Shown here piece by piece: positions 1-11,762 of a stretch of DNA of 64,000 nt. The position numbers and the translations under genes were made by a program. Within the stretch, counting starts at the first letter, position 1, and each line of letters begins with the position of its first letter. Below the pieces are notes generated by a model. It did not search any database and was not told the origin of the DNA. It was given only the letters and a program-made list of their open reading frames with translations. Source of the stretch: Caprimulgus europaeus (lineage: Eukaryota; Chordata; Aves; Caprimulgiformes; Caprimulgidae); contig OU015527.1 in NCBI GenBank assembly GCA_907165065.1, positions 23,387,686-23,451,685 of the forward strand, written 5' to 3'.

Positions 1-191
1 TATAACACACAACAGAGACTGCACACCATACTCCTGCTGTGTCCAACGTCACCTACTTTGTTGACTGTGCAACTTCCATATCATCTCTCCTGTCTTGAAA
101 GACTGTCATGACAGACAGAAGCCAAGGTAATGGACTAAATGAACTCAATAGACATTTTAAAGGAATGGTCCATAAACTAAGGGAATAATAT

Positions 192-229
192 TTGTATGTA
201 TATATGTGTATGTATGTGTGTATGTGTAC
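192..229. repeat. TG/TATG-rich simple repeat
   Basis: Short alternating purine-pyrimidine tract made of TATG, TGTA and TGTG units. It shows no coding or LTR context of its own and ends about 50 bases before the first LTR. Confidence 0.6.
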
Positions 230-279
230 AGATAGAAACCTGAGCATGATGTAAATAGTATGGAATAAGGGGTGGGTAC

Positions 280-959
280 TGTCCTGGTTTTACTAGGATA
301 GACTTAATTTTCTTTTTAGCAATTAGAAGAGCTGTATTTTAGTTTCAGTGTTTCAATTAAGACTCATTATGAGAAGAACGTTGATAACAGTGCTGGTGTT
401 GTGAGTTGCTGCTGGAGCTCAAGGCCACCGTGTTTGGCTGCTTCACAGCTGCATTAGGACTGGGAGGGAGAAGCGCAGTGAATAGCAAAGCCCAGAACTG
501 GCATTTGGATGTGCCAATGAAATATTCCAGATCATATACCGTCATGTTTAGTGTATTACCCGGGGCTGACTGGAAACGGAGGGGTGGACTCATACAGGTT
601 TTCTCTCTGGCTCTCGCTCTTTCAGGATGGCGGTTTCGGTTTGGGATTGCTGCTACTGCGGGATTGTTATCCAGGAATGGGCCGAGCTTATCAGTGGGTG
701 GTGAGCAGTTGCACTGGGTTATCACTCATTTGTATATCATGTTACTGTTCTCATTATCACTACTATTTTAATATTAGTTGTTTAGTTTGTTTTTTTTTAA
801 GTTTTCTTTTACTTCTATTATTAAACTGCTTTTATCTCAATCTACAAGTCTCCTAATCTTTGCCCCTAATCCTCTCCTCTAACCTCTGGGGGTGGGGGGG
901 AAGTGGGTGAACGGCTGTGTTGGCTGCTAGCCAAGGGCTAGCCCAGTGAAACTATCACA
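280..959 (+). mobile_element. Solo ERV LTR, plus orientation (family 1)
   Basis: About 680 bases bounded by TGTCCTGG and ATCACA, the TG...CA form expected of a retroviral LTR. The same sequence occurs in reverse at 50922-51496 and is cut by the window end at 63708-64000, which fixes the repeat limits. An ATTAAA hexamer near 820 followed by about 135 bases would fit a poly(A) signal and U5, so I read the element as plus strand. Flanking pentamers do not match, so the target duplication is lost or the edges are off by a few bases. The two long open frames over it (406-771 and 357-725) are accidental. Confidence 0.7.
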
Positions 960-1320
960 ATATGCATTTTAGATATGTTGGTAACCTTACAAGTTCAATC
1001 CAAGGCTCGTAATGGTGAATCCCCTTGTCTCAGTAACGTGTTCTTTCAAGTCAGTCTGTTTCAGCTGAACAGAGCTGACCTTGTGGATAACTCACTAATG
1101 GAAGTCTGAGCTGGCTTTAGCCACTCTTCAGCTCCTCCCAAGCTTTAGGAAAACCTGGCTGTTTATCCTGCACATTCCTTAGGTTATTAATTTTATGTAA
1201 TTAAAAGAATTTCCACATTGCTTCCATGAAGGATCTGGCTATGGCACATGAACAAATAGGTGACATTCCACTTATTTTTAATAAGATAATGCTTACAGTG
1301 TTCCAAGGAACTTCCAAGGC

Positions 1321-1816
1321 ATCATAGAATGGTTGGGAAGGGACCTTAAAGATCATCTAGGTCCAACCACCCTGTCATGAGCAGGGACACCTTCCATTAG
1401 ACCAGGCTGCTCAAAGCCTCATCCAGCCTGGCCTTGAACACTTCCAGTGTAGGGGTGTCCACAAGTTCTTTGGGCAACCTGTTCCAGTATCTCACTACCC
1501 TCACAGGAAAGAATTTCTTCCTAACTTCTAATCTAAACCTACCCTCTTACAGTCTGAAGCCATTTCCCCTTGTTCTGTCATTAACTGCCCTTATAAAAGT
1601 CCCTCTTTCTTGTAGACCCCTTCAGGTACTGGAAGGCTGCAACAAGGTCTCCCCGGAGCCTTCTCTTCTCCAGGCTGAACAGCCCCAGCTCTTTCATCCT
1701 GTCCTGTTCATAGGAGAGGTGCTCCAGCCCTCAGATCATCCTCATGGCCTTCCTCTGCACTTGCTCCAGTAGGTCCATGTCCTTCTTAAGTTGTGGGCCT
1801 CAGAACTGGATGCAGT
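1321..1816 (-). mobile_element. CR1 LINE 3' fragment
   Basis: Begins with the reversed CR1 3' terminus (ATCATAGAATGG, then the GGGAAGGGACCTTAAAGATC block). It continues through the untranslated and C-terminal coding part found in CR1 copies elsewhere in the window. It is 5'-truncated, as expected for LINE insertions. Its far edge abuts an LTR fragment at 1817. Confidence 0.85.
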
Positions 1817-2052
1817 ACTGTGGTGGTTTGACCCACAGGTAGGACCATGCAGTCTTGCACTCACTCCCTGCGCCTGGAGAGATGGGAAGGGAATCACAAG
1901 GGGCACAGATTAGGATAAGGACAAGGACAGCTTACTCACCAGTTATAGTCTCAGGCAAAACAAACTCAACTTGGGGAAGAAAAATCAATTTAATTTGTTT
2001 TATTAATCATCACAGTAGCACAGTGAGATATAACAGCCACATCTTATAACAA
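1817..2052 (-). mobile_element. Partial LTR, GC-rich LTR superfamily (subfamily B)
   Basis: Starts TGTGGTGGTTTGACCC and closely matches the first 230 bases of the element at 30980-31953, sharing the GACCATGCAGTC box and the cttggggaagaaaaa tract. The reverse strand carries AATAAA in the expected place, so the orientation is minus. The rest of the LTR is missing after about 2052. The following sequence to 2430 is not recognisable. Confidence 0.6.
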
Positions 2053-2429
2053 CTATAGATTCTTATCAGCAGTCCACCTACACTTGCACAGCTGTGTTTC
2101 CTGCTTGAACTTTACAAACATAATAAGTAGCTGCCATGATGGAAGTCTTTAAACCTCTGCTGCATTAGGCTGACACATTTTTGTTTGTATGCAAGCAAAT
2201 ACCATTTTGACACAGAGACTGGGGAATTTAGTACAAGCATTGATACAAACATCTGCTCTGAATGCACAGAATATTTACATATAAAAGCACTGCCAAAACA
2301 TTCTCACATTTGCACTGTTCATTCACTTTTAGGAGTTCGCACCAAATGCCAGAAGAAATTAAAGTAATGAAGTAATGTAGTACTTCAAATGGCAGTTATG
2401 TTGGGATAGACGTTCCTGGTCTTCATTGC

Positions 2430-4297
2430 CAAGTGAATGGGGATGGAGAGCCATGTGACAGCAGAGACACAAGGGTTATTGATGTGTTAGAAACCACAGA
2501 AGCACCTGAGTATGGTCACGTAGGAATTAGGGCTTCTCCCCCCAAAAAAGGTGGTGGGATCAATAGATCAGCTGAGGTGCATGTACACCAATGCATGCAG
2601 CAGAGGCAACAAACAGGAAGAGTTGGAAGCCATTGTGCAGCAGGAAAACAATGACATAGTTGCCATCATGGAAACATGGTGGGATGACTTGCAGAACTGG
2701 AGTGTTGTAATGGATGAGTATAAACTCTTCAGAAGGGATAGGCAAGGAAGGAGAGGTGGTGGGGTGGCCCTATATGTTAAGAAGTTTTGATTGCCAAGAG
2801 CTTAATGATGGTGAAGATAGAGTTGAGTGTTTATGGGTAAGAATCACACAGAAGGCTAACAAGGCAGATACCATGGTGGGAGTCTGTTATAGACTGCCCA
2901 ACCAGAATGTAGAAATGAATGTAGTGTTCTATAAACAGCTGAGAGAAGTCTCATGATTGTCAGCTCTTGTTCTTGTGGGAGTCTTCAACTTGCCAGCTGT
3001 CTGCTGGAAATACAACACAGCAGAGAGGAAACAGTCTATGAGGTTCCTGGAGTGTGTGGAAGATAACTGCCTGGCACAGCTGGTGAGTGAGCCAACTCAC
3101 CAGCAGGGAAAGTGCCCTGCCATACCTGTTGTCTGTGAACAGAGAAGGACTGGTGGGTGATGTGATGGTTGGATGCTGTCTTGGGCACAGTGGTCATGAA
3201 ATGATAGATTTTTCAATTCTGGGAGAAGTAAGGAGGGGTGTCAGCAGAACCTTAGACATCTAGAAGGCAGACCTTGGCCTGTTTAGTGACCTAGTTTACA
3301 GAGTCCCTTGGAAGGCAGTCCTGAAAGGCAAAAGAATCAGGAAGGCCAGACATTCCTCAATAATTAAATCTTGAAGGTGCAGGAGCAGGTCATACCTATG
3401 TGCCAAAAAACAAGCCGGTGGGGAAGTAGACTGGCCAGGCTGAACAGACAGCTTTGGCTGTAACTCAGACGAAAAAAGGGCAGTTTATGATCTTCAGAAG
3501 AAGGGGCAGGAAACTCAGGAGGACTACAAGGATGTCATGAGGGTATGCAGAGAAAAAATTAGAAAGGCCAAAGCCCAGCTTGAAATTAATCGAGCTACTG
3601 CTGTAAAAGACAACAAAAAATGTTTCTATAAATACATTAGCAGCAAAAGGAGGGCTAAGGAGAATCTCCATCCTTTGTTGATGTGAGGGGGAAACATAGT
3701 GACAAAGTACGACAAAAAGGCTGAGGTCCTTAACGACTTCTTTGCCTCAGTCTTTAACAGTAAGACCAGTTGTTCTTCAGGTAACCAGTCCCCCAAGCTG
3801 GAAGACAGGGATGGGGAGCAGAATGGAGCTCCCATAATCCAAAGGGAAATGGTTAGTGACTTGTTACACCACTTAGACATACAAAAATTTATGGGGCCAG
3901 ATGGGATCCACTCAAGGGTACTAAGGGAGCTGGCAGAAGTGCTAACTGAGCCCCTTTCTATCATCTGTCATCAATACCAACTAATCAGGGAGGTCCCAGC
4001 TGACTGGAAGTTAATAAATGTGAGGCCCATCTACAAGAAGGGACAGAAGGAGGATATGGGGAACTACAGGCCTGTCAGTCTGACCTTCCAGTGCTGGGGA
4101 AGGTTATGGAGCAGATCATCTTGACTACCATCACATGGCACAAACAGGTGATCAGGCCCAGCCAGCATGGGTTTATGAAAGGTAGGTCCTGCTTGACTAA
4201 CTTGATCCCCTATGAAAAGGTGACCCACTTGGTGGGTAAGGGACAGGCTGTGATGTTGTCTACCTGGACTTTAGCAAAGCCTTTGACACCACTTCCC
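2430..4297 (+). pseudogene. CR1 LINE ORF2 relic (endonuclease to mid reverse transcriptase)
   Basis: Decayed coding region of a CR1 non-LTR retrotransposon, which encodes an apurinic-type endonuclease plus reverse transcriptase for its own target-primed insertion. Readable blocks in order: endonuclease start near 2575 (TNACSRGNKQEELEAIVQQ); METWWDD near 2670 and FRRDRQGRRGGGVALYV near 2735; the endonuclease-RT linker at 3465-3690; then RT from 3699 with MGPDGIHSRVLRELAEV, NYRPVSLT and the LAKPLT/FDT stretch (the LDFSKAFDT region) up to 4297. Frames switch at least five times and stops are present, so it is dead. It lacks the rest of RT and the CR1 3' end, because the sequence flips orientation at about 4297. 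Confidence 0.88.
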
Positions 4298-5075
4298 ACA
4301 ACATTCAGTTGGGGTGCATTCAGTTCCACCATCTATCCTGTTGATGAAGATATTAAACAGTACTGGTCCCAGTACAGACCCTTGAGGGACACTCACTACT
4401 GGTTTCCACTTGGACATTGAGCCATTGACTTACCTCTTTGGATGTGGCCATCTGTCCAATTCCTTATCCATCTAACAGTCCATCTGTCAAATCTGTATCT
4501 CTCCAGTTTAGAAGTAAACATTGTGGGGGACCATATCAAAAGCCTTAGAGAATTACAGGTAGATACCTCAGTAGCTCTTCCCAGTCCACTGATGCAGTCA
4601 CTTTATCATAGAAAGCCACCAGATTAGTCCAGCAAGTTGTCACTTGTTCTGTCTTATTTTTCAGGGCGGTACATTTTCTTTGATTTCCCTTTCTGACCAA
4701 TATACTTGTAGAAGCCCTTCTTATTGTTCTTCACATTTCTTGCCAAATAGCTTTCCTGATAGCACTCATACTACATCTATGTAGTGTCCCTATATTCTTC
4801 CCAGGATACATGTCCCTTGTTCCACTGTCTATGCATTTCTTCCTTACACTTTGACCAGGAGCTCTTCACTCAGCCACTCTAGTCTCCTGCCTTCCTTGCC
4901 TGATTTCTTAAACATGGAAATTGAAAACTTGTGCTCTAGGAAAAACATTAGCTGTCAGCTCTGTTTTGCTGCTGTATCTCTGAGGGCAATTTCCCAGGAG
5001 GTTCCACCCACTAATTCCTTGAGCAACAGAAAGTTCAGTCTTCTAAAATTCAGGGTCTTACTGACTGATAGTTCA
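4298..5075 (-). pseudogene. CR1 LINE ORF2 relic, inverted relative to its neighbour
   Basis: Read on the minus strand, this gives the CR1 endonuclease-RT linker (5075 to about 4665, ending in a KENVPP-like block). It then jumps to [13 protein letters not shown] (about 4640), a degraded [10 protein letters not shown] region, and the [10 protein letters not shown]-like block near 4340. The RT segment between linker and NLVAF is missing, so there is an internal deletion of a few hundred bases. Stops and frameshifts make it non-functional. Neither end is a CR1 3' terminus. Confidence 0.75.
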
Positions 5076-6444
5076 ATAAAGATGCTATACTATGGTGAGT
5101 TTGGCAGATTATCTAATTAGTCATATACCCACAATTGGATATCTTTATTTTTAGTCTTAGAGAAATTAAGAGTTAACCAGATTCTGTGGAGTATGGTAGA
5201 AATGGGGAAAAAATGCCTTGTCCTCTTTATACCACTCAGTTAGTTGGTATTAAAATACTTGGTAATAAACCTAAAGTACTAAGTAAATATTAAATAGAAC
5301 CACTGAATTTCTTTCACTGTCTCTCTTACCACTGTTGTAACTTAATTCTTTTTCATTAATTTTGAACAGCTGATTGATTTTACTAAGTGAAATGAAACAA
5401 TAGCTGACATTCATCCTGCATCCCAGTGCTTGTTGTGGCACAGATACTCTTGGTCATGCTGTGTATTTATGGCTGAATAATCTCCCCTAACGTTCATTCT
5501 GAGGCTACATCCCTGTTCAGAGTATAAAATTTTGTGATATTTTGCATTGTCTTGGTGTAAAAATCAGCTTGTAAGGAGCCCGCCATGAGTTAGCCCATGA
5601 TGTATCCAGCTATCTGGACTTTAAAAAGGTGTGGATGCATGACAACCCATAAAAAAGTGCTTTAAGCCTTGCACAACAGTGGCAAATTTGCCCCTAGATA
5701 AATCATGGCTAAATGTTGCCACTTTTTTGATTGCTTATTTTTCAGTGTTTGTTTCCCACTTTAAAACCTAAATCTGCTTATTTATACACAACTGCCACAG
5801 CATGATTTGCTCTGGCTTCAAGAACTGCCTCTCTGTTCATGTGTTCCTGGCCACAGTTACCTTTAAAAACAATGTTAGCATAGAATAAATGGCCTCTGAA
5901 AGTTAGTTAAACAATTGTTATTTGTTCAGCAAACTTTGCTGGCAGATTTTGTCTTGTTCTAGGCAAATAATAATTTATACGTGTAGTCAATTAGGGTTGT
6001 ATATGCAAAGGACAATTTGGCATCACTACTCTTCTCCCTTTATCTTCTTTCATCTTCTCTGCCTACAGCTCTTCTTTTAAGGTTTCATAACAAAAAAAGC
6101 ACTTGACCTTCTTTCTTTTCAGTGTGCCTGTAGTTAGTTTTATGAAGCTATTTTGTAGTTTTATCTCGAAACTGAGTAATAGAAGTACTTTTTAAATACT
6201 TACAATGTAGCAGCAGCACAACCCTCTAACAAATAAAAAGACCTACTGCTAGACTTTCTAAATTAAAGTTTATTTTTGCTTCTCTTTCCTTACAAGTATT
6301 CCTGCACTTGTAAAAAAGAAACCTTTTAGAGTGATGTATCCCACTAGAGACTCTATCCGCAGTTTAGTCATCAAGTGTCTCAGTAAATATGGCAGAATTT
6401 AGTGGTGAGCTAGGATCTACCATCAGTCACTGCTTAATGCAATT
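5076..6444. other. AT-rich sequence, no supported gene
   Basis: No repeat family or exon could be supported. Acceptor-like sites at 5753 and 6122 are not followed by an open frame with a matching donor. It may be intron of the plus-strand gene that ends near 9.5 kb. Confidence 0.4.
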
Positions 6445-7498
6445 ACAGAATCAAAGAATCGTAGGGGCTGGAAGGGACCTCAGGAGATCATCTAGTCCAA
6501 CCCCCCTGGCAAAGCAGGTTCCCTACAGCAGGCTACGCAGGAAAGTGTCCAGGCGAGTTTTGAACATCTCCAGAGATGGAGACTCCACAACCTCTCTGGG
6601 CAGCCTGTTCCAGTGCTCTGTCACAGTAAAGAAGTTTTTCCTTAAGTTTGTCTGGAACTTCTGGTGTTCCAGTTTTTGCCCATTGCCCCTTGTCCTGTCA
6701 CTGGGTACTACTGAAAAGAGTCCGGCCCCATCCATTTGGCCCCCACACACTTCAGATATTTATAGACATGGTAAGATCCCCTCTCAGTCTTCTATTCTCC
6801 AGGCTGAAGAGTCCCAGCTCTCTCAGCCTCTCCTCATATGGGAGATGCTCCAGGCCCCTCATCATCTTTGTAGCGTCCACTGGACTCTCTCCAGAAGATT
6901 CCTGTCCCTCTTGAACTGAAGAGCTCAGAACTGGACACAGTGTTCCAGATGTGGCCTCACCAGGGCAGAATAGAAGGGGAGGAGAACCTCCCTCGATCTG
7001 CTGGCCACGCTCTTTTTAATGCACCCCAGGGTACTGTTGGCCCTCCTGGCCACAAGGACACACTGCTGGCTCATGGCCTCCTGCTGCCCACCAGCACACC
7101 CAGGTCCTTTTCTACAGAGCTCCTCTCCAGCAGGTCAGCCCCTAACCTGTAGTGGTGCATGTGGTTATTCCTCCTCAGGTGAAGGACTCTGCATTTGCTC
7201 TTGTTGAACCTCATGAGGTTCCTTTACACCCAACCCTCCAGCACGTCCAGGTCTCGTTGAATGGCAGCACAGCCTTCTGGTGTGTCAGCCACTCCTCCCA
7301 ACTTCGTATCGTCAGCAAACTTGCTGAGGGCAGACTCATCCCTACACCCAGGTCGTTGATGCAGATGTTAAACAAGACCGGACCCAGTACTGACCCCTGG
7401 GGAACACCACTAGTTACAGGCCTCCAACTAGATTCTGCACCACTGATCACAACCTTCTGAGCTCTGCCAGTTAGCCAGTTCCCAATCCACCTCACCAT
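6445..7498 (-). mobile_element. CR1 LINE, 5'-truncated, intact 3' end
   Basis: A typical 5'-truncated CR1 of about 1.05 kb. The plus-strand start is the reversed CR1 tail (CAGAATCAAAGAATCGTAGG). The far end encodes on the minus strand the RT block [14 protein letters not shown] followed by [21 protein letters not shown] (7498-7300). This open frame runs 95 codons, so it is one of the better preserved CR1 copies here. The catalytic FADD region follows and is degraded. Confidence 0.9.
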
Positions 7499-7499
7499 T

Positions 7500-8110
7500 T
7501 AGGTGAGTATAAACAATGAATGTCAAACCACTCTTTTCCCACACCAAATTCTCAGAAGACAATTTAAAGATGGAGTCTAAGGTCTAGTTCAAACCTGCTT
7601 AACATTTTTTGCAAGTCTCCTTTCATTACTACTATAGACATCTGACAATTTTTTCTCAAAACAGAAAAAAAAATTAAGCACATGAAAAAAAACAAGCTTT
7701 CAGTAAGACCTATGTAGAGAACCCAGAGGCAAAGGGGAAAGAGTAAGGTTATCTGAAAACACACATAAAGCCTCAAAAGAAGCGTAGATAATTTTCCAAA
7801 GATGGTTATTTGAGTTGACACATTCAGATTAATGTGACAACTAACTGAATTAACCGCACTGGGGCTCTACATATATATAAGCCATGCCAGATTTATCTTA
7901 CACTTTAAGATCCAAAGGCTAGTGTATATGCAGGATAGCAACACACAAACAGATTAGATAGACAGATACAACAATAAATATTTTCTGTTCTGAAACTATG
8001 TCTTATTAGAAACCATTCTCAATGGTATGCAAAATATGGCATCACTCTAGGTAATACAGTGTTATGAATAATTTGTCTTCAAAACACTGATATGATTTAT
8101 TGTTTTATCC
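7500..8110. other. AT-rich sequence upstream of the first candidate exon
   Basis: No repeat or exon recognised. Probably intron if the exons at 8211 and 9185 are real. Confidence 0.35.
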
Positions 8111-8210
8111 TTTCAGTATTGGCATGGCAGAGCTAGAGATGAAAATCTTTTTTTTCACATTAAAGGCATTATATAAGCAGCAGTGCCCAAAAAGCCTACC
8201 TCATCTGCAG

Positions 8211-8269
8211 TCTCCAGAAACCATTTATCGCACACTAGAGTCCAAGTTTTGCTAAGGATGGTAGCTGAG
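8211..8269 (+). CDS. Candidate internal coding exon, unrecognised gene 1
   Basis: Bounded by acceptor CTACCTCATCTGCAG and a near-perfect donor GAG|GTAAGT. In the frame that ends exactly on a codon at the donor (phase 0) it reads SRNHLSHTRVQVLLRMVAE with no stop. This matches the phase-0 start of the terminal exon at 9185. A longer version from an alternative acceptor at 8116 (TTTATCCTTTCAG) is also a multiple of three but has one in-frame TAA. Either the short exon is right, or the gene carries a nonsense change. I do not recognise the protein. Confidence 0.4.
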
Positions 8270-9184
8270 GTAAGTGGATTTGTGGCCTATTTCTGTTTGC
8301 TTGGATAAAATTAAGCCTCCAATGTAAAAGTGTTTGTTTTCTAGTATTTTTGCGCTATATTGAGGTATAAAAAATGTATTAACTATAGGTGTGCTAACAT
8401 ATCTACATAATACACACCCAGCTCACCAGGACTCTTTTAAATTGTAATTTATCTTGGTGAGTGTTTGGAAAAAAATCTTCGAAATAACGATGAGTAAGAC
8501 TGCAGCCTGAAGGAGATTATGGGGCTGATTTCTATCCTCAAAAGAGCTCTTCAAAGACTTTCATCCTTTATGCTGCCAGCGTGCTGCCCTATTTGCAAAG
8601 TAAAGTCTCCACACAGCTCCCCAGTGTCTGATGCAGTCTGTGCTTTTATACTTGCTAGAGAATAAAGGGAAGAGTGGCGCTTTTTTTTTTTTTTGCCTAA
8701 AAAAGAGTGAAAAAAGAAACAAGTATCTGTGGCAAAAATAGAGTAAATGTTGCTCCAAGGAAAGAGGTCAAAGCCTGAAATCAATCAATGTATCTATCTA
8801 TGTATCTAAAATACTTCATCAAGATATATGCTACTGACCTTTATGATTTAGTATTTATTATAGCTGTCTGACAGCAACAATATTATTGTGTTATGGAAGT
8901 ATAAGCAAAAGGACTGCATGACTCAAAAGTTTCTTGGACACAAACAATACTTCTTTTTTTACATATATCTGTAAATGGTAGGTAGTGATTGTCTGCATGG
9001 CTCAGACACGGATAATGAAAATCTTCAAGATATGTTTGACACAAAGCAAGAGCTCAGGACATTAAATTAAGTTTATTCCTGCATACAGAGAAGCACAAGT
9101 ACATTATCATGAGATCATACCCACAGACCAAACAAATCTTTTGATATAACTTTTACCTCAAAGGTCTAAATTTGTTTTCTTTAG

Positions 9185-9442
9185 TATGCACCAAATTTCC
9201 AAATACTTAAAGTCCTTACTAAATTGGGACCTGATGCAGAAGTCTGCAGACTTAAAGAAAGGATTTGCAAACTAAAGAAAACCCTACACTTTATTTTCCC
9301 ACAAAAACACTATAAGCGATCTATTATGAAAAAAGAACGTCCAGAATACTTTGGTTTTAATCCAAAAGTCATTAAAGTAAAAGTAGATACCCAGTCATGC
9401 AAATTAGAAATACTCCTTGGTAAAGACTTACAGGAAGCTTAG
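9185..9442 (+). CDS. Terminal coding exon, unrecognised lysine-rich protein (gene 1)
   Basis: After acceptor TTTGTTTTCTTTAG the frame stays open for 85 codons to a TAG at 9440-9442, in sequence that is otherwise rich in stops. The peptide is basic and charged, with a CRLKERICKLKK stretch that could form a short coiled coil or helix. After it come FPQKHYKR, MKKERPEYFGFNPK and a beta-like VIKVKVDTQSCKLEILL segment. It is not one of the repeat families seen in the window. An AATAAA lies 77 bases past the stop, as expected for a last exon. Upstream exons would lie left of 8.1 kb or outside the window. No family assigned; lineage-specific or fast-evolving protein is possible. Confidence 0.55.
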   Translation, partial: YAPNFQILKVLTKLGPDAEVCRLKERICKLKKTLHFIFPQKHYKRSIMKKERPEYFGFNPKVIKVKVDTQSCKLEILLGKDLQEA

Positions 9443-9518
9443 TACTTTACAGGATCTGGTGTGTGGTTTGTTTATTTTTTCTGCACTTCACACTATGAGG
9501 CTAAGGCATAAGTCAGAA

Positions 9519-9524
9519 AATAAA
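9519..9524 (+). terminator. Polyadenylation signal AATAAA
   Basis: Canonical hexamer 77 bases downstream of the stop codon at 9442, followed within 40 bases by a TG/T-rich tract (TGTTGTTTTATTTTTC) that would suit the downstream element. It supports a short 3' UTR ending near 9.54 kb. Confidence 0.5.
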
Positions 9525-9544
9525 GCTTAAATGTTGTTTTATTT

Positions 9545-11575
9545 TTCTAGGCTAGGAAATCTCATATTCAAAGAAAGGAGCACTATAAGTCTAGTGTCAG
9601 ATTTCAGAAGGGGAGGTGGCAAAAATTAAACACCACATTTTCATGTATTCATTTTTATTGCCTTTGTGAAGCAGTATGAAATAACTTGGCACAGAGGTCA
9701 CCAGGTGAGTAATATAAATGAAAATAAAGTAAAAAAGCATTCAAACAACACTCAAAGTAATGAAAGCAATATGAGCAAATGGAGGTAAATACAGTAGAAT
9801 TATTCAGAGAGCCATTAAACATGAAGTCTCAGGCAGATTATGTTTTCATTTTTCATTATGTTTACCATAATGAAAAATAAAAGATTAGGCAGATTCTACT
9901 CAAATTAATGACTTCAATACAAAGGTATTCACAAAAAGCTGAGATTTTAATATATTTTCTAAAATTTTCAGGAAAATAACTTTTAAAAATCAGAAACAAA
10001 ACTTTAAAGAATATCCTCTTAGTAGTCCCCAACTTTGCTCTATTTCCCAATTACTTTTCAAAGAGCTGATAATGCAATTCTTCAATGCTTTTTTTCTTTT
10101 TTCTTTTTCAAATGCTTTGATTCCTTTTATTAATACCTGTAAATCAGATGTTCTTCATTTACAAGAAGGACTGGTTTTGTAGAGCCCTAATATTCTCATA
10201 AAATAGGACCCTCTACCTCATGGAATATTCATATGCTAAGGACTATTTTGAGCTCTTCCTCCAAATTCTTGTCCATATTTTCCTTTACAAAGATTGCTTT
10301 GGGAATATAAGTCAATGTACAGCAATTAAAGAATTTGCAGAAGAGCAGATAGCATGGGAAACATTGCTAGAAGAGAAAGTAGCGAGTGAGAGACTGTGAA
10401 GCTGCACTCTTCTGTACACCACACCATCCTGGACAGAATGAAAGGCCTTTGGGATGCTCCTTGCCTAGGAAACAGATGTGTGTAACAGCTTGTCATTTCA
10501 CAAAAGCACTGCTGGATCACTTTGCCCAGGGTAAGGCCTGAAATCCTTAGACTGGGCCTTTTCAATTAGTGTGCAGCTTCATAAGCCAGATGACTAATAA
10601 AAGGGAAATCTGGTACAAACTTACATGAGCACTTGGCATGACAAAGAACTCATGCTGGTGTGACTCTGAAAATCAGCTGGAGCTAGTAAGTCATAATTTC
10701 TGTTCAAAGAGCTTAATATTTCCTGTCATCAACAAATGAAAACATCTTTGGGACATGTTGACCACTAATTGCTTTCTATGTCCTATACTCCCACAAAGGG
10801 AAGTTTTCACCTTCTGAAGAAAAATGACCAGGCATTTAAAACCAATCCAAAAATCCACTGATATGCTTTAATTTGGAAAATGTGAACAGAATTTATTAAC
10901 AAAGTCTGTGTATCTTGCATAATCTATGAGTAAGGAAAATTCTTCATCATGATAACACATCTCGCCTTTGTAGAAATACTGAAACATCCATCATAGGCCC
11001 AACTACTCAAATTTGTTTTCACAAAGAAGTCAGCAAATATACTTAAAAAACGAGGTATTTAACCTGAAGGTGGCAAAATCATGTCTTACCATACATATAT
11101 TTGTATTTTAAAGCAGTATTAAGTCAGTCCCACTTAACAAACAAATGCTTCATTACAATACCTCTGGAATATAGCACAGATTTGGGTCCTAGTTCTTCCA
11201 GCTGACCTATGCAGATGGTCCTCTTGAAGGTGTCCTACTCAGCCAGAGATGTTAAGCGATGTTCGCATACAGTGGGTACGTGCAGTACGACACAGCTCAT
11301 TGTAAGACATGCCCTAGCTTCAGCTTGCTCTTTTATGTTACAAATTCCACTGAAATCATAATCTTATTCAAGTGCACGGGAGTTCAACAAGCTTCCAGTA
11401 ATGATCAGCATGTCTGACTTGCATTCTTCATGACCAGTAACTGACTGTGGTATTCTTGGCACCCACCCTTCAGAGGCTCCCCATTCTCTTAGTCAGTAAC
11501 TCCTGGGGGTTAGCTGAGAGCTGTCACAGGTCCACCCTGAAACTCCCTCAGCTCTAGACGAGGTAAACTTTCTCA
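9545..11575. other. Intergenic AT-rich sequence
   Basis: Lies between the putative poly(A) site and the CpG island. No exon or repeat family could be supported. A short inverted repeat at 9841-9885 (ATTTTTCATTATG and CATAATGAAAAAT) could form a hairpin but has no other sign of function. Confidence 0.4.
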
Positions 11576-11745
11576 TCCTAGCAAAAGCCTGTGTTTGTCC
11601 TCGTCCGAGCTGCAAGAGCCCATCGGGCTCTATTACTGTTCACCAAGGCAAAGGGTGCACAGACCCCTGCGTCCCGGGACGTCGCGGATCGGATGTGAAA
11701 ACCCCTCCCGTACGAGACGGTGCTTCCCTGACTTCGCTTGCCACA

Positions 11746-11762
11746 GTTTGCCACCCGGCAAC
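11746..11762. promoter_or_regulatory. Possible RFX X-box
   Basis: GTTTGCCACCCGGCAAC is an imperfect inverted repeat of the GTTGCC/GGCAAC half-sites bound by RFX factors, which commonly control ciliary genes. It lies about 600 bases upstream of the inferred first exon. It is a motif match only and could be chance in GC-rich DNA. Confidence 0.3.

Noticed and set aside
406-771. 121-codon frame near the window start
   Set aside because: It lies entirely within an LTR shared with two other places in the window and has no recognisable domain.
2185-2367. 60-codon frame (TETGEFSTSIDTNICSE) with an acceptor-like start
   Set aside because: The donor would be a weak GTAATG and no neighbouring exon matches its phase. 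The length is not unusual by chance.
4091-4420. 109-codon frame suggesting RT continues past 4297
   Set aside because: After 4297 the plus-strand frame is only the antisense of another CR1 piece. The apparent continuation is coincidental.
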